Below, piece after piece: positions 36,305 to 46,588 of a DNA stretch of 64,000 bases (within the stretch, counting starts at the first letter, position 1; each line of letters starts with the position of its first letter). The notes under the pieces were generated by a model. That model saw nothing but the letters and a program-made list of their open reading frames with translations. It was not told the DNA's origin and did not search any database. A program made the translations under genes and the position numbers. This DNA comes from Diphasiastrum complanatum (taxonomy: Eukaryota > Streptophyta > Lycopodiopsida > Lycopodiales > Lycopodiaceae), in NCBI GenBank assembly GCA_029204225.1, contig CM055095.1, positions 41,865,723-41,929,722 of the forward strand. The letters run 5' to 3'.

Positions 36305-36954
36305 TGTGAAAGATTTTAGATCCTTAAGATCCAATCTACTTGAATGATCTTTGGTTAGAAAGAGAAATACACTACCAATTTCACCAATGTAGAAAAATTA
36401 GCATCTACACACAATTTGAGATGCAAACACTAATAGAACTTGATCAAACTTGAATGAAATGATTATGTATTGTTGTTGTCTGTACAAAACCAGCAAGCTA
36501 CTGTATTTCACACGTGTGTATCCAAAAATAACAAATATAGATCATTCTACACATAGAATTGCAAGCAATCACCAAGATAGTGCACCAATGGATAGTAGAA
36601 CCCAAGAGAACAATGTATAAGCATGAAATGAGATAGAGAAGAGAGAATATGATTCTCTCCACGAGTTACATCCTTTTATAGCAGGTCCAAACCCTATTTG
36701 GCCACTTGGCTTTCCCACCAAAATTCTAACCCTACCAATTTTGGGTCTAGATTCAATGTACCCAACTTATTCAAATTGAATCTACTCAAACTCGCATTCT
36801 ATCTTTCCCACACTTTTAAAAAGTGTTTATTCGAATGAAATTTAGACTAATGAACTTTGAAAAGTCAACCTCTAAGTCTAAAACAAGTTTTGGCCTCAAT
36901 ATGCCAAATATGAAAATATTGCAAAATGTGATGAAACTAGTTGAATCTTTCACA
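36305..36954 (-). repeat. Copia B 3' LTR
   Basis: 650 bp. It differs from the 41650-42299 copy by scattered substitutions without length change. Confidence 0.9.
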
Positions 36955-37545
36955 CTCCCTCTTCAACTAGTTTTAGCATAGACTTTGATAATACTCCAAG
37001 TGAAGTCCTATGCTTCATGAACAAGTCTTTTCCCAATGCTTTGGTGAAGATATCAGCTACACATTCCCTTGAAGACACATGTTGAAGCTCCACCTCCTTT
37101 GCAATGACTCGCTCCCTCACAAAATGATATTGTATCTCAATATGCTTGCTCCTAGCATGAAAGATAGGATTGGATGCCATTCTTTGGGCTGATTGATTGT
37201 CACAAAAGATGATTGGGCTCTCTGAAAAATCTAGCAAGTGAAGATCCTTGATCATCCTCTTGATCCATACCATCTCCTTTGTGCAATGTGTAAGAGCTTT
37301 GTACTCGGCCTCACTAGATGACAATGAGATAGTGGCTTGTTTCTTTGACATCCATGATATAGCTCCATCACTTATGAAAATACAATAAGAACTAATGAAT
37401 TTCCTATCCATTATATCTCCAGCATAGTCCGAATCTGAAAATCCAAAAAGATTAGGTGATGATCCCTCATTCAATATGCCAAGATCTCAAGTTCCAATGA
37501 TGTACCTCAAAACTCGCTTTCCTAGCTTCCAATGCTCCTAGCATA
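36950..37545 (-). CDS. Copia B RNase H domain
   Basis: 37474-36950 encodes 174 residues of Ty1/copia RNase H: FGFSDSDYAGDIMDRKFIS, SKKQATISLSSSEAEYKALT, FCDNQSAQRMASNPIFHARS and VADIFTKALG. The catalytic D/E/D positions are readable and the frame is uninterrupted into the LTR. The preceding bases to about 37545 still read as the usual KHWKLGKRVLRY block, which marks where retroviral homology resumes after the inserted sequence. Without RT upstream it could act only if supplied as part of another polyprotein. Confidence 0.8.
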
Positions 37546-38640
37546 GTTTTTTCAAATAAAACTTTGATCCATCATAATAATGATCTTCTTCCTAAGAATA
37601 GGCCTTCTTTCAATGATCATGTAATGCTCAAAATAGAAACAACCATAATTGATATAGAGAATAGTGTCCACTTGGGATGCTTCACTATTTCTTACATCAA
37701 TTTTACCTGTAAAAATGTGACTAGAACATGAAGAATCAAATAGAATGTAAATGAAATGATTCCACCATGCTTCCAACTCTGAACTCTCTGGAAAAATACA
37801 GCAAACAAACAATAAATGTGAGTGATCAACTTTTGTTTGCATGTCTCCTCCTTCTTTGTCCTTTGTTGCCTTGTATCCACCATGATACTCCATGAATGAG
37901 CCTCCATCTTCATCTTGCCACAAGAAACCATCAAACCTTGGAAATCCATGAGTAGGTGAGTACATAAATGATGCAAATCCAGCACCACATGACTCCATAA
38001 AGTAGTTTGCACTACTCCATCTTCAAGATCTACTTGACACAAGAAAATGACCATGAATTCACCAAAAACTTACCATCTCCAAGTATTGGCACCAAGTAGC
38101 TCAACACTTGAGAACTTAGCCATGGATGAGTGACATAATGAACCTCCAATAGCTTCATTTCTATCAGCAAAATCAGCCAAGAATGCTAGTACAAATCCAA
38201 CATCAAAACAATGCTCACCAATGTAGCTAGTTTTACCATATCTTGACAATTTGAACACATCCACATGAAATTGCTCAAACATGAGATAGAACAAGTAAAG
38301 TAAACTTGAAAAACACTTCCTTGCTGCTCCTTTGACCTTACTTGAGTCCTCAATATGCTGCAAAAACAGATCCATAACACCTTTGCCAATTACCTCTCCT
38401 TTGATGCTCTTGACTAGCTCCAAATTGTCAACTTCCCTTTTGACTAGTTGAAGCGCTTTGAGATCAACCTCTTGATCTTCAACTTGACTATCAAAGTCAT
38501 TGAACAAACTTTGTTCTCCAGATCCATTACTTGATTTTACAGCAAGATAACATCCATCCACTTGCATAGCTCCATGTACACAAGAAGATCTTCCAAAAGA
38601 TGTTCCACTCTTCATAAGAGATTGATATCAAGATCCATTG
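37546..38640 (-). other. Non-retroviral sequence in place of copia B RT
   Basis: Between the linker (ending EPTSVDQARKEEEWIQPMDL) and the RNase H block there is no RT motif. Instead, 38615-38070 is an open frame of 181 codons with an acidic segment (NDFDSQVEDQEVDLKALQ) and a Leu/Phe-rich segment (SSLLYLFYLMFEQFHVDV, FVLAFLADFADRNEAIGG). A second frame, 37998-37552, has 148 codons. I recognise neither. The first part recurs, diverged, in the permuted copy at about 18700-19125, so it was in the family before these copies were made. Gene capture is the likeliest origin; a decayed unrelated insertion is the alternative. Confidence 0.65.
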
Positions 38641-40284
38641 GTTGGATCCACTCCTCTTCTTTCCTTGCTTGATCTACACTTGTAGGCTCATCCAAAGAGG
38701 TTAGGAAAGCAACATAATTTCCAGAAACTACTTGCTTACCCTTTTGATCATATGTGAGCCTTGAAGGTACTTGTCTTTCTCTTGATGTTCTCCTTGGCTT
38801 TTGACTTGATGAAGGTCCATCATCACCACCATCTAAAGTAGGATCCTTCTCATCAACATCAAGAATGTTAGATCCATCTACTTTACCATCAATCATGCTT
38901 GAAGACACCTTTGGAATGTTTCCCTCATCAAAAATGACATCGCTTTACTCACCTCACTATATCCAACAAAAATACCTCTTCTTGAAGATGGATCATCCTT
39001 GGTCCTATCATCAAGAGTAATGTTGACATAGCATGTGCATCCAAAGGTTCTTAGAAAGTTGACACTCGGCCTCCTCTTGAATAGCATCTCAAAAGGTGTC
39101 CTTCCATCCAAAATAGCACTCGGCCACCTATTGCACAAGAAATTGGCACACAACAAAGCTTGATCCCAAAATGGTTTGTCAAGATTAGCACTTAACCTCA
39201 TAGCTTTAGCACTTTCACATAAAATCCTATTCTTCCTTTTAGCCACTCCATTTTGTTGTGGGGTCCTTGATGTTGTATACTCCCTCGTGATCTCATGCTC
39301 ATCACAAAAGGCCTTGAACTTGTTAGATATGTACTCACTACCATTGTCACCTCTCAAGCACTTGATCTTTGTGGAGAATTGGTTCTCCCTTGCATTCTTG
39401 AACTTTACAAAGACATCATACACTTCATCCTTGCTCTTTAGTAGATAGATCCAACAAAATCTACTAAAATCATCAATGAATGTTACATACATCTTAGCTC
39501 CACTATTGCTAATTGTAGTAAATCCATGAATATCTGAATGTACAAGTTGAAAAGGCTTTGTAGATCTAGAAATAGATCTAGTATAAGGTAGTCTATGTGA
39601 TCTATGTGACTTAGACAAAGCACAAGACTCACAAACATGCTTGTCATTACTTAAGGAACTTGGAAGACCAATCACAACCTTCTTCTTTGCCATTACCTCC
39701 AATGACTTGAAGTTGAGGTGTCCCATCCTTTTGTGCCAAACCTCTTGATTAGAAATTTGCTCCCTTGCAACACATCCAACTTGGTTAGCAATAACACAAG
39801 CATCAATTTTGAACAACTTCCCTTGCCTTTGACCTTTTCCAATCAAGACATCCTTCCTTTTGATCAAACAAGCATCTCCATCAAACTCCACCTTGAGGCC
39901 CTTACTTAGCATTTGACTCACACTAAGTAAATTCTTGGTAATAGATGGAATAAACAAGACATCCTCCAAATGAACATTCCTATTTGTAGAGAGAGAAATA
40001 GGAATTGTGCCAATCCCTTTGATTGCACACTCACCGTCATTGGTCGTGTAGATCACCCTCTTGTCATCTCCATATGCCAACAAAGAAGTGAAGTATTCTT
40101 TGTGAAAGGTCATGTGTGAACTTGCTCCACTATCAATCCACCAAGGATCTACATCTCCATCATTAGCAAGCATACATGAAGACATCACAAAAGCATCATC
40201 ATTTGCATCTTGCACATCCAAACCATCCTCATCAAGAGTAAGATTACTTGCTTGTCTCCTTGATCTCTCTTCTTCTTGTAGCAC
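38612..40284 (-). pseudogene. Copia B protease-integrase and linker
   Basis: 40284-38893 (463 codons) has protease WWIDSGASSHMTF, pre-integrase VWHKRMGHLNFKSLE..CESCALSK, integrase core IDDFSRFCW, LRGDNGSEYISNKFK and TPQQNGVAKRKNR (the DDE residues are present), and GIFVGYSEVSKA, after which a short deletion shifts the frame. The linker continues in 38908-38612 (SSSQKPRRTSRERQVPSRLT). Apart from this frame change the block looks recently functional. Confidence 0.85.
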
Positions 40285-41045
40285 TCACTTGCAAAGTGTC
40301 CTTTGATGCCACAATAGAAGCACTTGAGCTTTGATCTATCCTTATTTTTGCCACTTGAAGAAGTATCCACTTGATCTTGCCCTTTAGACCACTTGCTTTT
40401 GGTTTTGCCCTTGAATTTGCCCTTTGTGAACATAGCATCCTCTTGAAGTGTCGATGTAGATCCACCTCTTCCTTGAAGCCTATATTCCTCATTGATCAAG
40501 ATCTCTTGAAGATACATCAAACTTGGCAAAGTCTTTTGAATAGCAATACTTTGAACAATGTTAGCATGAGCATCCAACAAGCCATTAAGAATCACTTGAA
40601 TAAGCTCTCCTTCCTTAAAGCTTTCATCTATGCAAGCTAACTCATCATTCAATGCTTTCATTCTCAAAACAAAAGTACTTGGACTTTCTTCATTCTTTTG
40701 CAAAAAAGAAAAGATTTGCCTTCTTAGAGTCAGCACTCTAGAAGTAGACTTGGATTCATAAAGCTTCTTCAATGAATTCCAAGCTTCCAAAGATGATGTG
40801 CACTTGCCAACTTCCTTGAGAAGTTCATTGGTAACATTCATCTTTATCATGTGTAGAGCCTTCTTGGCCCTCGTGTCATACCTCATTTGATCTTGTTGTG
40901 TTGTTGGTCTCTCCTCCAAACCTATAACAATATCCAGAACATCATTCATCTCAAGAAGTGACTCCATCCTCACTTTCCACAATGAATAGTTAGTCGAGGT
41001 AAGCCTATCATTGGATTCCAACATGACTCCAATTGAGGTTGCCAT
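40185..41045 (-). CDS. Copia B gag
   Basis: 286 codons from the ATG at 41045: the N-terminal motif STNYSLWKVRMESLL (the conserved Trp is intact here), the UBN2-type gag domain through residue about 190, and a CCHC knuckle CFYCGIKGHFASEC followed by a basic tail. The frame leaves register with protease-integrase just after the knuckle, so a shift has occurred; in copia F the knuckle and pol are in the same frame. Confidence 0.85.
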   Translation of the reverse strand: MATSIGVMLESNDRLTSTNYSLWKVRMESLLEMNDVLDIVIGLEERPTTQQDQMRYDTRAKKALHMIKMNVTNELLKEVGKCTSSLEAWNSLKKLYESKSTSRVLTLRRQIFSFLQKNEESPSTFVLRMKALNDELACIDESFKEGELIQVILNGLLDAHANIVQSIAIQKTLPSLMYLQEILINEEYRLQGRGGSTSTLQEDAMFTKGKFKGKTKSKWSKGQDQVDTSSSGKNKDRSKLKCFYCGIKGHFASECYKKKRDQGDKQVILLLMRMVWMCKMQMMMLL

Positions 41046-41637
41046 GTAACAATGACCTGATCTTCTCTTTCAACCTGTTTCAATGCACAAAGCACTCCTT
41101 TGAACAACAACAAATGCTTTCAAAAGAAATCACCAAGATTTGAAACTATCTCACAAATTCTCTTCTAGCACTTACTTATCCAAGCAAATTAACACATAGA
41201 ATCATGGAATCTTGATCAACCTATGATCTATCCTCAATCTAATGACTTTTGCCACTTCCTAAGATTGAAATACACTCAAATGAAGTCCAGAAACCTCACT
41301 ATCTAGAGATCCAATCAAAATTAGGGTTTTGACAAAATCACAAAAAACTGACTATTCCAAATCTACATGCAAATGCTGAAAATTTGATATGCAATCTATA
41401 AGCCACCACTTAGGCTGAACCAATGATCCAAAAATCGGCCAAATCCAGCATGTGAATTCAAAAAACGAAATTGAACAAGTATATTGACCTATTTAGTGTT
41501 TTGATCTACAAAAGATCCAATCTACAAAAGCAAAAAATCCGATTTTGGTGTAGAATCCTCTCTAGCATGCTCTAGACTTGATATCTTCACCAAATCATTG
41601 ATATATCTGATTTTCTCCTTCGTAACCTGAAACACAA

Positions 41638-41649
41638 GCTCTGATACCA
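41638..41649 (-). other. Copia B primer binding site
   Basis: Element strand TGGTATCAGAGC, complementary to initiator tRNA-Met, adjoining the 5' LTR. Confidence 0.9.
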
Positions 41650-42299
41650 TGTGAAAGATTTCAAATCCTTAAGATCCAATCTACTTGAATGATCTTTGGT
41701 TAGAAAGAGAAATACACTACCAATTTCACCAATGTAGAAAAATCAGCATCTACACACAATTTGAGATGCAAACACTAATAGAACTTGATCAAACTTGAAT
41801 GAAATGATTATGTACTGTTGCTGTCCGTACAAAACCAGCAAGCTACTGTATTTCACATGTGTGAATCCAAAAATAACAAATATAGATCATTCTACACATA
41901 GAATTGCAAGCAATCACCAAGATAGTGCACCAATGGATAGTAGAACCCAAGAGAACCATGTATAAGCATGAAATGAGATAGAGAAGAGAGAAGATGACTC
42001 TCTCCATGAGTTACATCCTTTTATAACAGGTCCAAACCCCATTTGGCCACTTGGCTTTCTCACCAAAATGCTAACCTTACCAATTTTGGGTCTAGATTCA
42101 ACGTACCCAACTTATTCAAATTGAATCTACTCAAACTCGCATTCTATCTTTCCCACACTTTCAAAAAGTGTTTATTCAAATGAAATTTAGACTAATGAAC
42201 TTTGAAAAGTCAACCTCTAAGTCTAAAACAAGTTTTGACCTCAATATGCCAAATATGGAAATATTGCCAAATGTGATGAAACTAGTTGAATCTTTCACA
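41650..42299 (-). repeat. Copia B 5' LTR
   Basis: 650 bp, TGTGAAAGATTT at the left and CTTTCACA at the right. A TATA-like TTATAAAAGG on the element strand lies near 42020. Confidence 0.9.
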
Positions 42300-42757
42300 G
42301 TATCTAGTATATGTACATTATATTACAGGTGTGCATATGTGGAAAGTACAGTGGATGTGCAGTCTGTAAGAGATCGTGGGTGGCCGCAGTCGTTGTCCAG
42401 TCTATTAGCGCAGCTGCATGGGGAAGCGTGAAAAGGGTGCGATGTCAGTCAGTGCTGAGGTGACCGTTTGTGATGACGATGCAAAAAGTGCGTCACTCTT
42501 ACGAATAGCTGTAAGATTAGATTTACAGGGTGCCTTTGCTTTTAGGACACCTTTGGCATTCTATAGGATAGTGTCCCCTTTTTGCTTGTCACCATAACCT
42601 GTGTAAAAACACAGTGTTGTGATTCTTTTGTCTTTTATTCATCTATGCGAATTTGCATGTAAATATGTAGGCTGTGCGACTACGTTAGTAAATATGCAGC
42701 ATGAATGGAGACAGATTAAAATGGGATTTAAGGAGAATAGAACAAATAAATCCAACA
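42300..42757 (-). repeat. Copia A 5' LTR, part 2
   Basis: 458 bp continuing the LTR interrupted at 36304, ending ATCCAACA, then the target duplication AAAAA. Confidence 0.85.
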
Positions 42758-42773
42758 AAAAATTGGCGTAGCT

Positions 42774-42790
42774 CCCCGGCAACGATGCCA
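42774..42790 (-). other. Gypsy E primer binding site
   Basis: Element strand TGGCATCGTTGCCGGGG, the PBS type seen in Athila/Tat-like gypsy elements (one or two differences from TGGCGCCGTTGCCGGGG). It lies four bases inside the right LTR of E, which fixes the orientation of E as minus. Confidence 0.8.
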
Positions 42791-42794
42791 AAAT

Positions 42795-43446
42795 TGTAGT
42801 GGGTTTTTTTCCTTGCCTAACCTGAATCCAAGATCTAATCAATCTAGCATCAAAGACGAAGTTAGTTGTCATGCATAGATTCGTTCCCATGAGAGCGATA
42901 GTATAGTTTAGATTTCAGCATGAATGGAAGATCCAAATCTAACTCTAACATCCATTAATCCTAAGCATTAACACTACATCCACTAACACTAGATCCACAA
43001 CAAAGATAGCTTACTCTTTCTCTCTCTCCCTTTCTCTCTCATAAAAAGTATTAATACATGCAATCCCAATAACAATCAGATCCAACAATTAGCAAAACAC
43101 AAATAAAGCATGAGAGATGGAGGAAAAGTAATAGAGAGCAAGGACATTCATCAATATATTTCACAAGAGAACCAATCTGCTTTATTGAAATGAGGAAATG
43201 AACATGTGTAGGAACTCGAGTTGGTCGCTTTTTATAGTAGAGAGGAGGACTCTGGCCTCTGAATCCTATTGGTCCATTTTTGTCTCCCTAATTATTCAAA
43301 CTTAAAAAAGAGTGAGAACCATCCAAATTGGAGGGAAACCCATCTTTATTCACTAACTTGACATTTAGGCCCTACGACATTAAAAGTCCCGCAAAAAGGC
43401 CTAAAGTCCTTTTATTGACTTTCTAATTAATCAAATAACTATGTGT
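42795..43446 (-). repeat. Gypsy E 5' LTR, truncated
   Basis: Matches 24874-25550 and stops at AACTATGTG; the outer end present in the other LTR (through CTCCAACA at 25623) is missing. Chromovirus sequence begins immediately after. Confidence 0.8.
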
Positions 43447-44141
43447 GTCATGATATTTCTACAATTCCTTATGTGATTCATGCACCTATGGTTCTTACCA
43501 TTGTTCATTTTCCATCCGAGGATATTTGCCAGATGGCCTGTACTACTTATCTAGGGTGTTCATATGTTGGGACCTTTCTAGATGAGTCTTGTGCGCCTGG
43601 TGTGTGGCTTGTTTCGATGGGTCATCTGATTCTCGATCCGTTTTGCTGCAACCTATGATGGCTTGGTATGTCCATATGAGGTCCTTCTAGATTAGTATTT
43701 CGGCTACATTTTCTTTGTTGGAGCCTCTACTAATTCTAGATTTGCTGCTACTGCTTCCATGCATCATGTGTTTTTACATTATGTGTTGCTTTCTTGGACC
43801 TTATGGATTTCTCGACATGACGATCTTCTCACGATGCCTTCAGGGTACCGTGTGCCATTGCTACTTCTCATTCATGGGCCTTACAGATACCTTGGAATTT
43901 TGACCATGTTGATGCACATATCTCCATTCTAGCTATCCTTTGTCAGGACGATGTCTTTATGCTTCATGTTTCTTGGCATATCGCTTGGCCTTCCATGATA
44001 TTGCAGTGTGATTGTTTATTTTGCTTATGTTCCTACTCCTTGGTACTGGTCTTCTAATGCTACTATCCTTTCTTGGGGAAGCTATATCGTTGAGTTCGCA
44101 CATATGGTTGACGGTTTCATTTTTTATTAGAATCAGCATTT

Positions 44142-44830
44142 GTGTTTTGCTACAGTTATAACAGTTCGGTTAGTACTAGCACTGATGTGTCTCCATTTAT
44201 GGTGGCTAATGGATATTTCCGCTACTACCGAGTATTCCACTCCCTCCTAAGGATGTTCATGTTACTTTATCTTCTTTTCTTATTAACTCTCGTGATTTTA
44301 TTGTGCAGACTCAACAACATTTGGCGCAAGCTCAACATTGTTATAAGTCCTTGACTGATCGTCATAGGTCTTTTTTAGAGTTTGTTGAGGGCCAGTTTGT
44401 TTATTTTCGTTTATCTTTTGCACGTCATAAGTTTGTACAGGGTTGTTCTCTTAGTGAGAACATGTCTGCACATTACTATGGTCCTTTCCAGATTGTGAAA
44501 AAACTTACTTGTTATCTATCATTTACAGTTATCTGCTACTTCTCATGTTAGTCTACTTCATTTGTCTCTTTTTCCTGGTGAACCTTGTGATCCTTTGTTT
44601 CCTACTGATACCAAACTTTTTCCATTTTTACCTGCTGCTATTTTACAAGTTTGGGTCGTTTTACGTCATCGTTGTCGTCTTGTCCAATTTTTGGTCCAAT
44701 GGGGCGGTCATCCAATTGATGACAAGTTACATGGGAGTCTTTCGATGTTTTTGCCCACTCACCGTTATTGCAGGAACACGCAACTGAGGTATCATCATCA
44801 AGGACAAGAGTAGCAACTGAGGCAACTTGT
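44142..44830 (+). pseudogene. Chromovirus integrase C-terminus with chromodomain
   Basis: Three overlapping frames together give the integrase tail and a chromodomain whose conserved core reads QFLVQWGGHPIDD. Chromodomains direct insertion to heterochromatin marks in this clade. Where the aromatic cage and C-terminal helix (usually ATWE) should follow, the sequence reads KLHGSL, a frame slip. The loss of register on both sides means no functional integrase can be produced from this copy. Confidence 0.7.
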
Positions 44831-44851
44831 TGATGATGATATCTCAGTTGC
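44780..44851. repeat. Inverted repeat at the chromovirus 3' coding end
   Basis: Arms 44780-44801 (GCAACTGAGGTATCATCATC plus AA) and 44830-44851 pair with one mismatch in 22, around a 28-base loop. It could fold into a hairpin in the RNA. Confidence 0.8.
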
Positions 44852-45101
44852 TCGACGATCTCCATTACTTACATACTTTTCCAATCTTATTATCTACTAG
44901 AATTGAGATTAATAATTCTCTCTGCTTCATCGTATTGAAAGTGGATATCCGCGGCTGTAGGGGGATTCGGCTTTTGGACTGACACCACTAGCACAAAATG
45001 TATACCCCATGAAAGAAAACGACAATACAACGGTCCTAAAGTAGCTCTAGTAGTTAGAATTTTGTAGCCCACATTGAGGGCACTGTTTTAGAAGGGGGGA
45101 G

Positions 45102-45508
45102 TGTTATGGACACGCATTATAGTCCATACTTCTCTACTTTCGACAGTATTAGTGGACACGCAATTTACATTTACACATGACGGGCCTAGAAATACTATTT
45201 TACATGGTTTTTTATTTTTGGCCCTAATTTTTGAATTTCAATTTCATTCCAAATCAATATAAAGGGAGGTAGAGTTTGTCCACTATAAATAGCCACTAAG
45301 GCTGGTCATTTGCTAGTTTTTGATCATTTGAATATTGGGCTTCTTGTAAGGGAGTTGTACTATTTTGGAGATCTTAGTTCGAGATCTGCCTGAGCTTTCA
45401 GCGACCATTGATATTCATATAGTTTCTTAGTTGTAGAATGCTATGTGAATGCCTTCTGCTGTTTTTTATGCATCATAGATACTCAGACCTGTGAATCTGT
45501 ACATAACA
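45102..45508 (+). repeat. Chromovirus 3' LTR
   Basis: 407 bp with perfect 7-bp terminal inverted repeat TGTTATG/CATAACA, preceded by a PPT. It contains a possible TATA box near 45285 (CTATAAATAG). Confidence 0.8.
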
Positions 45509-46588
45509 GTCACCAACAAGGAATCTGAAGCCCTTGGCAAATACTGCAGTCAATGTACAACTATACTGCTGGCCGGTAATATGATACACACTCTAAAACT
45601 TGGGGACATGCATCAAGGTACATAACTGAGCTTTCTATATGAGAAGTGGATAGTTTTTCCTGAAAGTTAATCAGCTATAAATATTGATCGACAAGAGGTT
45701 AAAATCTACTATTGTCATTAGACGAATAAGCCTTTACTTGGCTTCAGGTTTGATAAATAGACCATAGAATGAGAAGAAATAAGAGCTTAAAGTTCAACGT
45801 GTCATATAGCTGAGTGTAGATCAGACTTGCTTGGACAAGCAGGACCTCATGTTATCCGATTAATGTATACAATGTTCTTACTCCACTTTACTTTGTCTAC
45901 CTTAAAATGATAGATGCTGCTAAAAATTTGTAACTCTTGAGCAGCATCTACATTCTTAGACTTCAAGTCAAGTGCAAATGCTTGGTTTTTCTGGTCTCTT
46001 TATAATACTCTTACTCTAACTCGCTTACGCTTAACTTGGAAGATGCTCCCCAATATGATTCTGTGCATGTGGTTTTGAATTTGTACCTTCTTGAGCAGCG
46101 TCTGCATCCTTAAGCCTCAAATCACATGCAAATGCTTGGTTTTTTACACCTCAAGTCTCAACAAAACTCTCAAAAGTCAATCAGATCATCCAGTTTTTAG
46201 ACCATAACTCAAAATCCCAACAATAAAATGATTCTTCGAAAGGATCAAAATGATGGCGATCCTGCACAATAATTTGTTGCCCAATAAGTTCTGCAATTGA
46301 TTCGTGAGAGGATAACAACCATCACAAATTGAAGATCCTCAAAATATGAGGAATAGTACTAGGGCAACATGCTTGCAACCACAAATACAATAGCCAGGAA
46401 TTCACCAATAATAAGACTATTTCTTTTCACTTTTACTATTAACTCGGTTTGGGAGGGGGTGGCTAGTCCCACCCAGAAGCTATAAAAATGGTAGAAATAA
46501 TGAAAATGCAGCACAATTGCCTTTCATGAACTTTGGTTGCTGCTTCTATATACATGGTCACTCTCCCCACTCTGCAGACATTTCTTCA
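45509..46588. other. Intergenic region between chromovirus LTR and PPR gene
   Basis: No gene is seen. A direct repeat of about 68 bp occurs at 45925-45991 and 46078-46146 (shared CTTGAGCAGC and GCAAATGCTTGGTTTTT). The bases just left of 46589 would hold the 3' UTR of the minus-strand PPR gene. Confidence 0.6.

Larger units (their letters stand above)
36305..42299 (-). mobile_element. Ty1/copia element B, RT-less, nested in copia A
   Basis: LTRs 36305-36954 and 41650-42299, both 650 bp, TGTGAAAGATT...TCTTTCACA. Target duplication GTATA (36300-36304) versus GTATC (42300-42304); the other LTR of A has GTATC, so one base has since changed. PBS 41638-41649, PPT (element strand GAAGAGGGAG) beside 36954. 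Minus-strand interior: gag, protease and integrase well preserved, RNase H preserved, but no RT. The place of RT is taken by about 1.1 kb of unrelated sequence. Confidence 0.9.
30395..42757 (-). mobile_element. Ty1/copia element A (interrupted by copia B)
   Basis: LTRs 30395-31503 (1109 bp) and 35644-36304 plus 42300-42757 (about 1114 bp once the copia B insertion and its duplication are removed). Both start TGTTGGAGAG and end ATCCAACA on the plus strand. TSD AAAAA at 30390-30394 and 42758-42762. On the element strand there is a PBS TGGTATCAGAGC beside the right LTR and a PPT AAGGGGGGG beside the left one. The interior encodes gag remnants, protease, integrase, RT and RNase H on the minus strand, with many stops. 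Confidence 0.9.
24874..43446 (-). mobile_element. Ty3/gypsy element E (host of the nested copia A and B)
   Basis: Two LTR copies in the same orientation, 24874-25623 and 42795-43446, flank a minus-strand interior with gag, partial protease, partial pol and a 3' ORF. The right LTR is cut at 43446 and lacks about its last 100 bp. Next to the right LTR is a primer binding site of the TGGC..CGTTGCCGGGG type. The interior between 30390 and 42757 is a later insertion, copia A. Large deletions remove the protease catalytic part, the RT core and the integrase, so the copy is non-autonomous. Confidence 0.85.
43447..45508 (+). mobile_element. Chromodomain gypsy (chromovirus) 3' end
   Basis: Plus-strand remnant with the integrase C-terminal region (SSVSTSTDVSPFMVANGY at about 44160; QTQQHLAQAQHCYKSLTDRH at 44303; YGPFQIVKKL), then a chromodomain-like block (LPAAILQ..VQFLVQWGGHPIDD, about 44625-44720), a polypurine tract (GAAGGGGGGAG, 45091-45101) and an LTR at 45102-45508. 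The 5' part is missing, cut at the junction with gypsy E. Frames are broken. Confidence 0.75.
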
